Shown here piece by piece: positions 40,994 through 41,362 of a stretch of DNA of 41,362 nucleotides (position 1 is the stretch's first letter; every line of letters begins with the position of its first letter). The stretch is from Thoreauomyces humboldtii (lineage: Eukaryota; Chytridiomycota; Chytridiomycetes; Spizellomycetales; Powellomycetaceae): the NCBI GenBank assembly GCA_027596035.1, contig JADGJA010000107.1:1-41362 (forward strand). Direction: 5' to 3'. Under the pieces are notes generated by a model. It saw nothing but the letters and a program-made list of their open reading frames with translations, did not search any database and was not told the DNA's origin. A program made the position numbers and the translations under genes.

Positions 40994-41362
40994 ATCAAGT
41001 CTCCTTTGGCGTAGTTTTTCCCATCTTGTTTCATCTCACCTCTGTACCTTCCACTCGGCGTATCGCGCACATATGCATTCCCCTTCTTTTTTTTTTTTAT
41101 CTTTTTACCCGGCACCCGTTTGTTTCTCTTCTTCCCACCTGTCACTTGCACGATAGCCACCCTCTAGAAAATGAAAATGTATACATCCTCGCTTCGATCG
41201 ATCGCGGTTTTCTATCCATCATGCGTCGTGTCGAGACGCCAGCTGCATACATCGGATGGATCTCGAATGGCAATGAGCATGCTGGAGAGCGGGCGGGAAA
41301 GAAAAAGTAAGGACCTGTCAGCGTTTCGGGCCGGTGTGAAATCCTCAGATTGGGGGGGGGGG
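40994..41362. other. 3' flank and window end
   Basis: Contains an 11-nt poly-T run near 41088 and ends in 11 consecutive G (41352-41362), possibly an assembly edge. A 106-codon frame (40990-41310) has no supporting features. Confidence 0.5.

Overview
The window is nuclear DNA from a fungus that makes flagellated cells (a chytrid-type, zoosporic fungus). Genes are dense and on both strands, and most are split by short GT-AG introns of about 60-90 bp, often with CTAAC- or CTGAC-like branch sites. The fungal side is shown by a fused BIO3-BIO1 biotin gene, a trifunctional C1-tetrahydrofolate synthase, a LAM/Ysp2-type GRAM-VASt protein and small secreted cysteine-rich proteins. The flagellum is shown by IFT81, an EFHC1-type DM10 protein, TEX9 and a CIBAR/FAM92 BAR protein. 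No tRNA, rRNA, CRISPR array, transposase or reverse transcriptase was recognised.

Layout, left to right: MIS1-like C1-THF synthase (+); TEX9 (-); a 137-aa orphan (+); CIBAR1/FAM92 (-); BIO3-BIO1 fusion (+); a 2.2-kb stretch without a convincing protein gene but with a TATA box and an AAGC-repeat leader; two divergent small secreted cysteine-rich protein genes around a 110-bp tandem duplication; a 1.3-kb gap; GAL7/GALT (+); a 1644-aa STK11IP-like LRR protein (+); a GPI-anchor-type secreted protein (-); IFT81 (+, 13 exons); citrate carrier CTP1/SLC25A1 (-); a LAM/GRAMD1-type sterol transporter (-); EFHC1-like (+); mitochondrial ribosomal protein uL15m (-); and a single-pass membrane protein with a cysteine-rich ectodomain and cytosolic SH3 domain (+).

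The genes are not an operon. Two themes recur: mitochondrial and one-carbon/cofactor metabolism (MIS1, BIO3-BIO1, CTP1, uL15m) and flagellum assembly (TEX9, CIBAR1, IFT81, EFHC1). Four flagellar genes among about 16 is more than random order would suggest. Exon models were built by hand: codon phase was carried across each junction and checked against exon length, so joins are reliable where family similarity runs through them and tentative where stated (5' part of TEX9, 3' exon of the second secreted protein).

The most interesting points are a likely dual-localisation start in MIS1, the tandem dyad-bearing promoter between the secreted-protein genes, an orphan TATA-driven unit with an AAGC-repeat leader, a fungal STK11IP-like protein, and an SH3 receptor-like protein. 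I did not see a clearly new multi-gene system.
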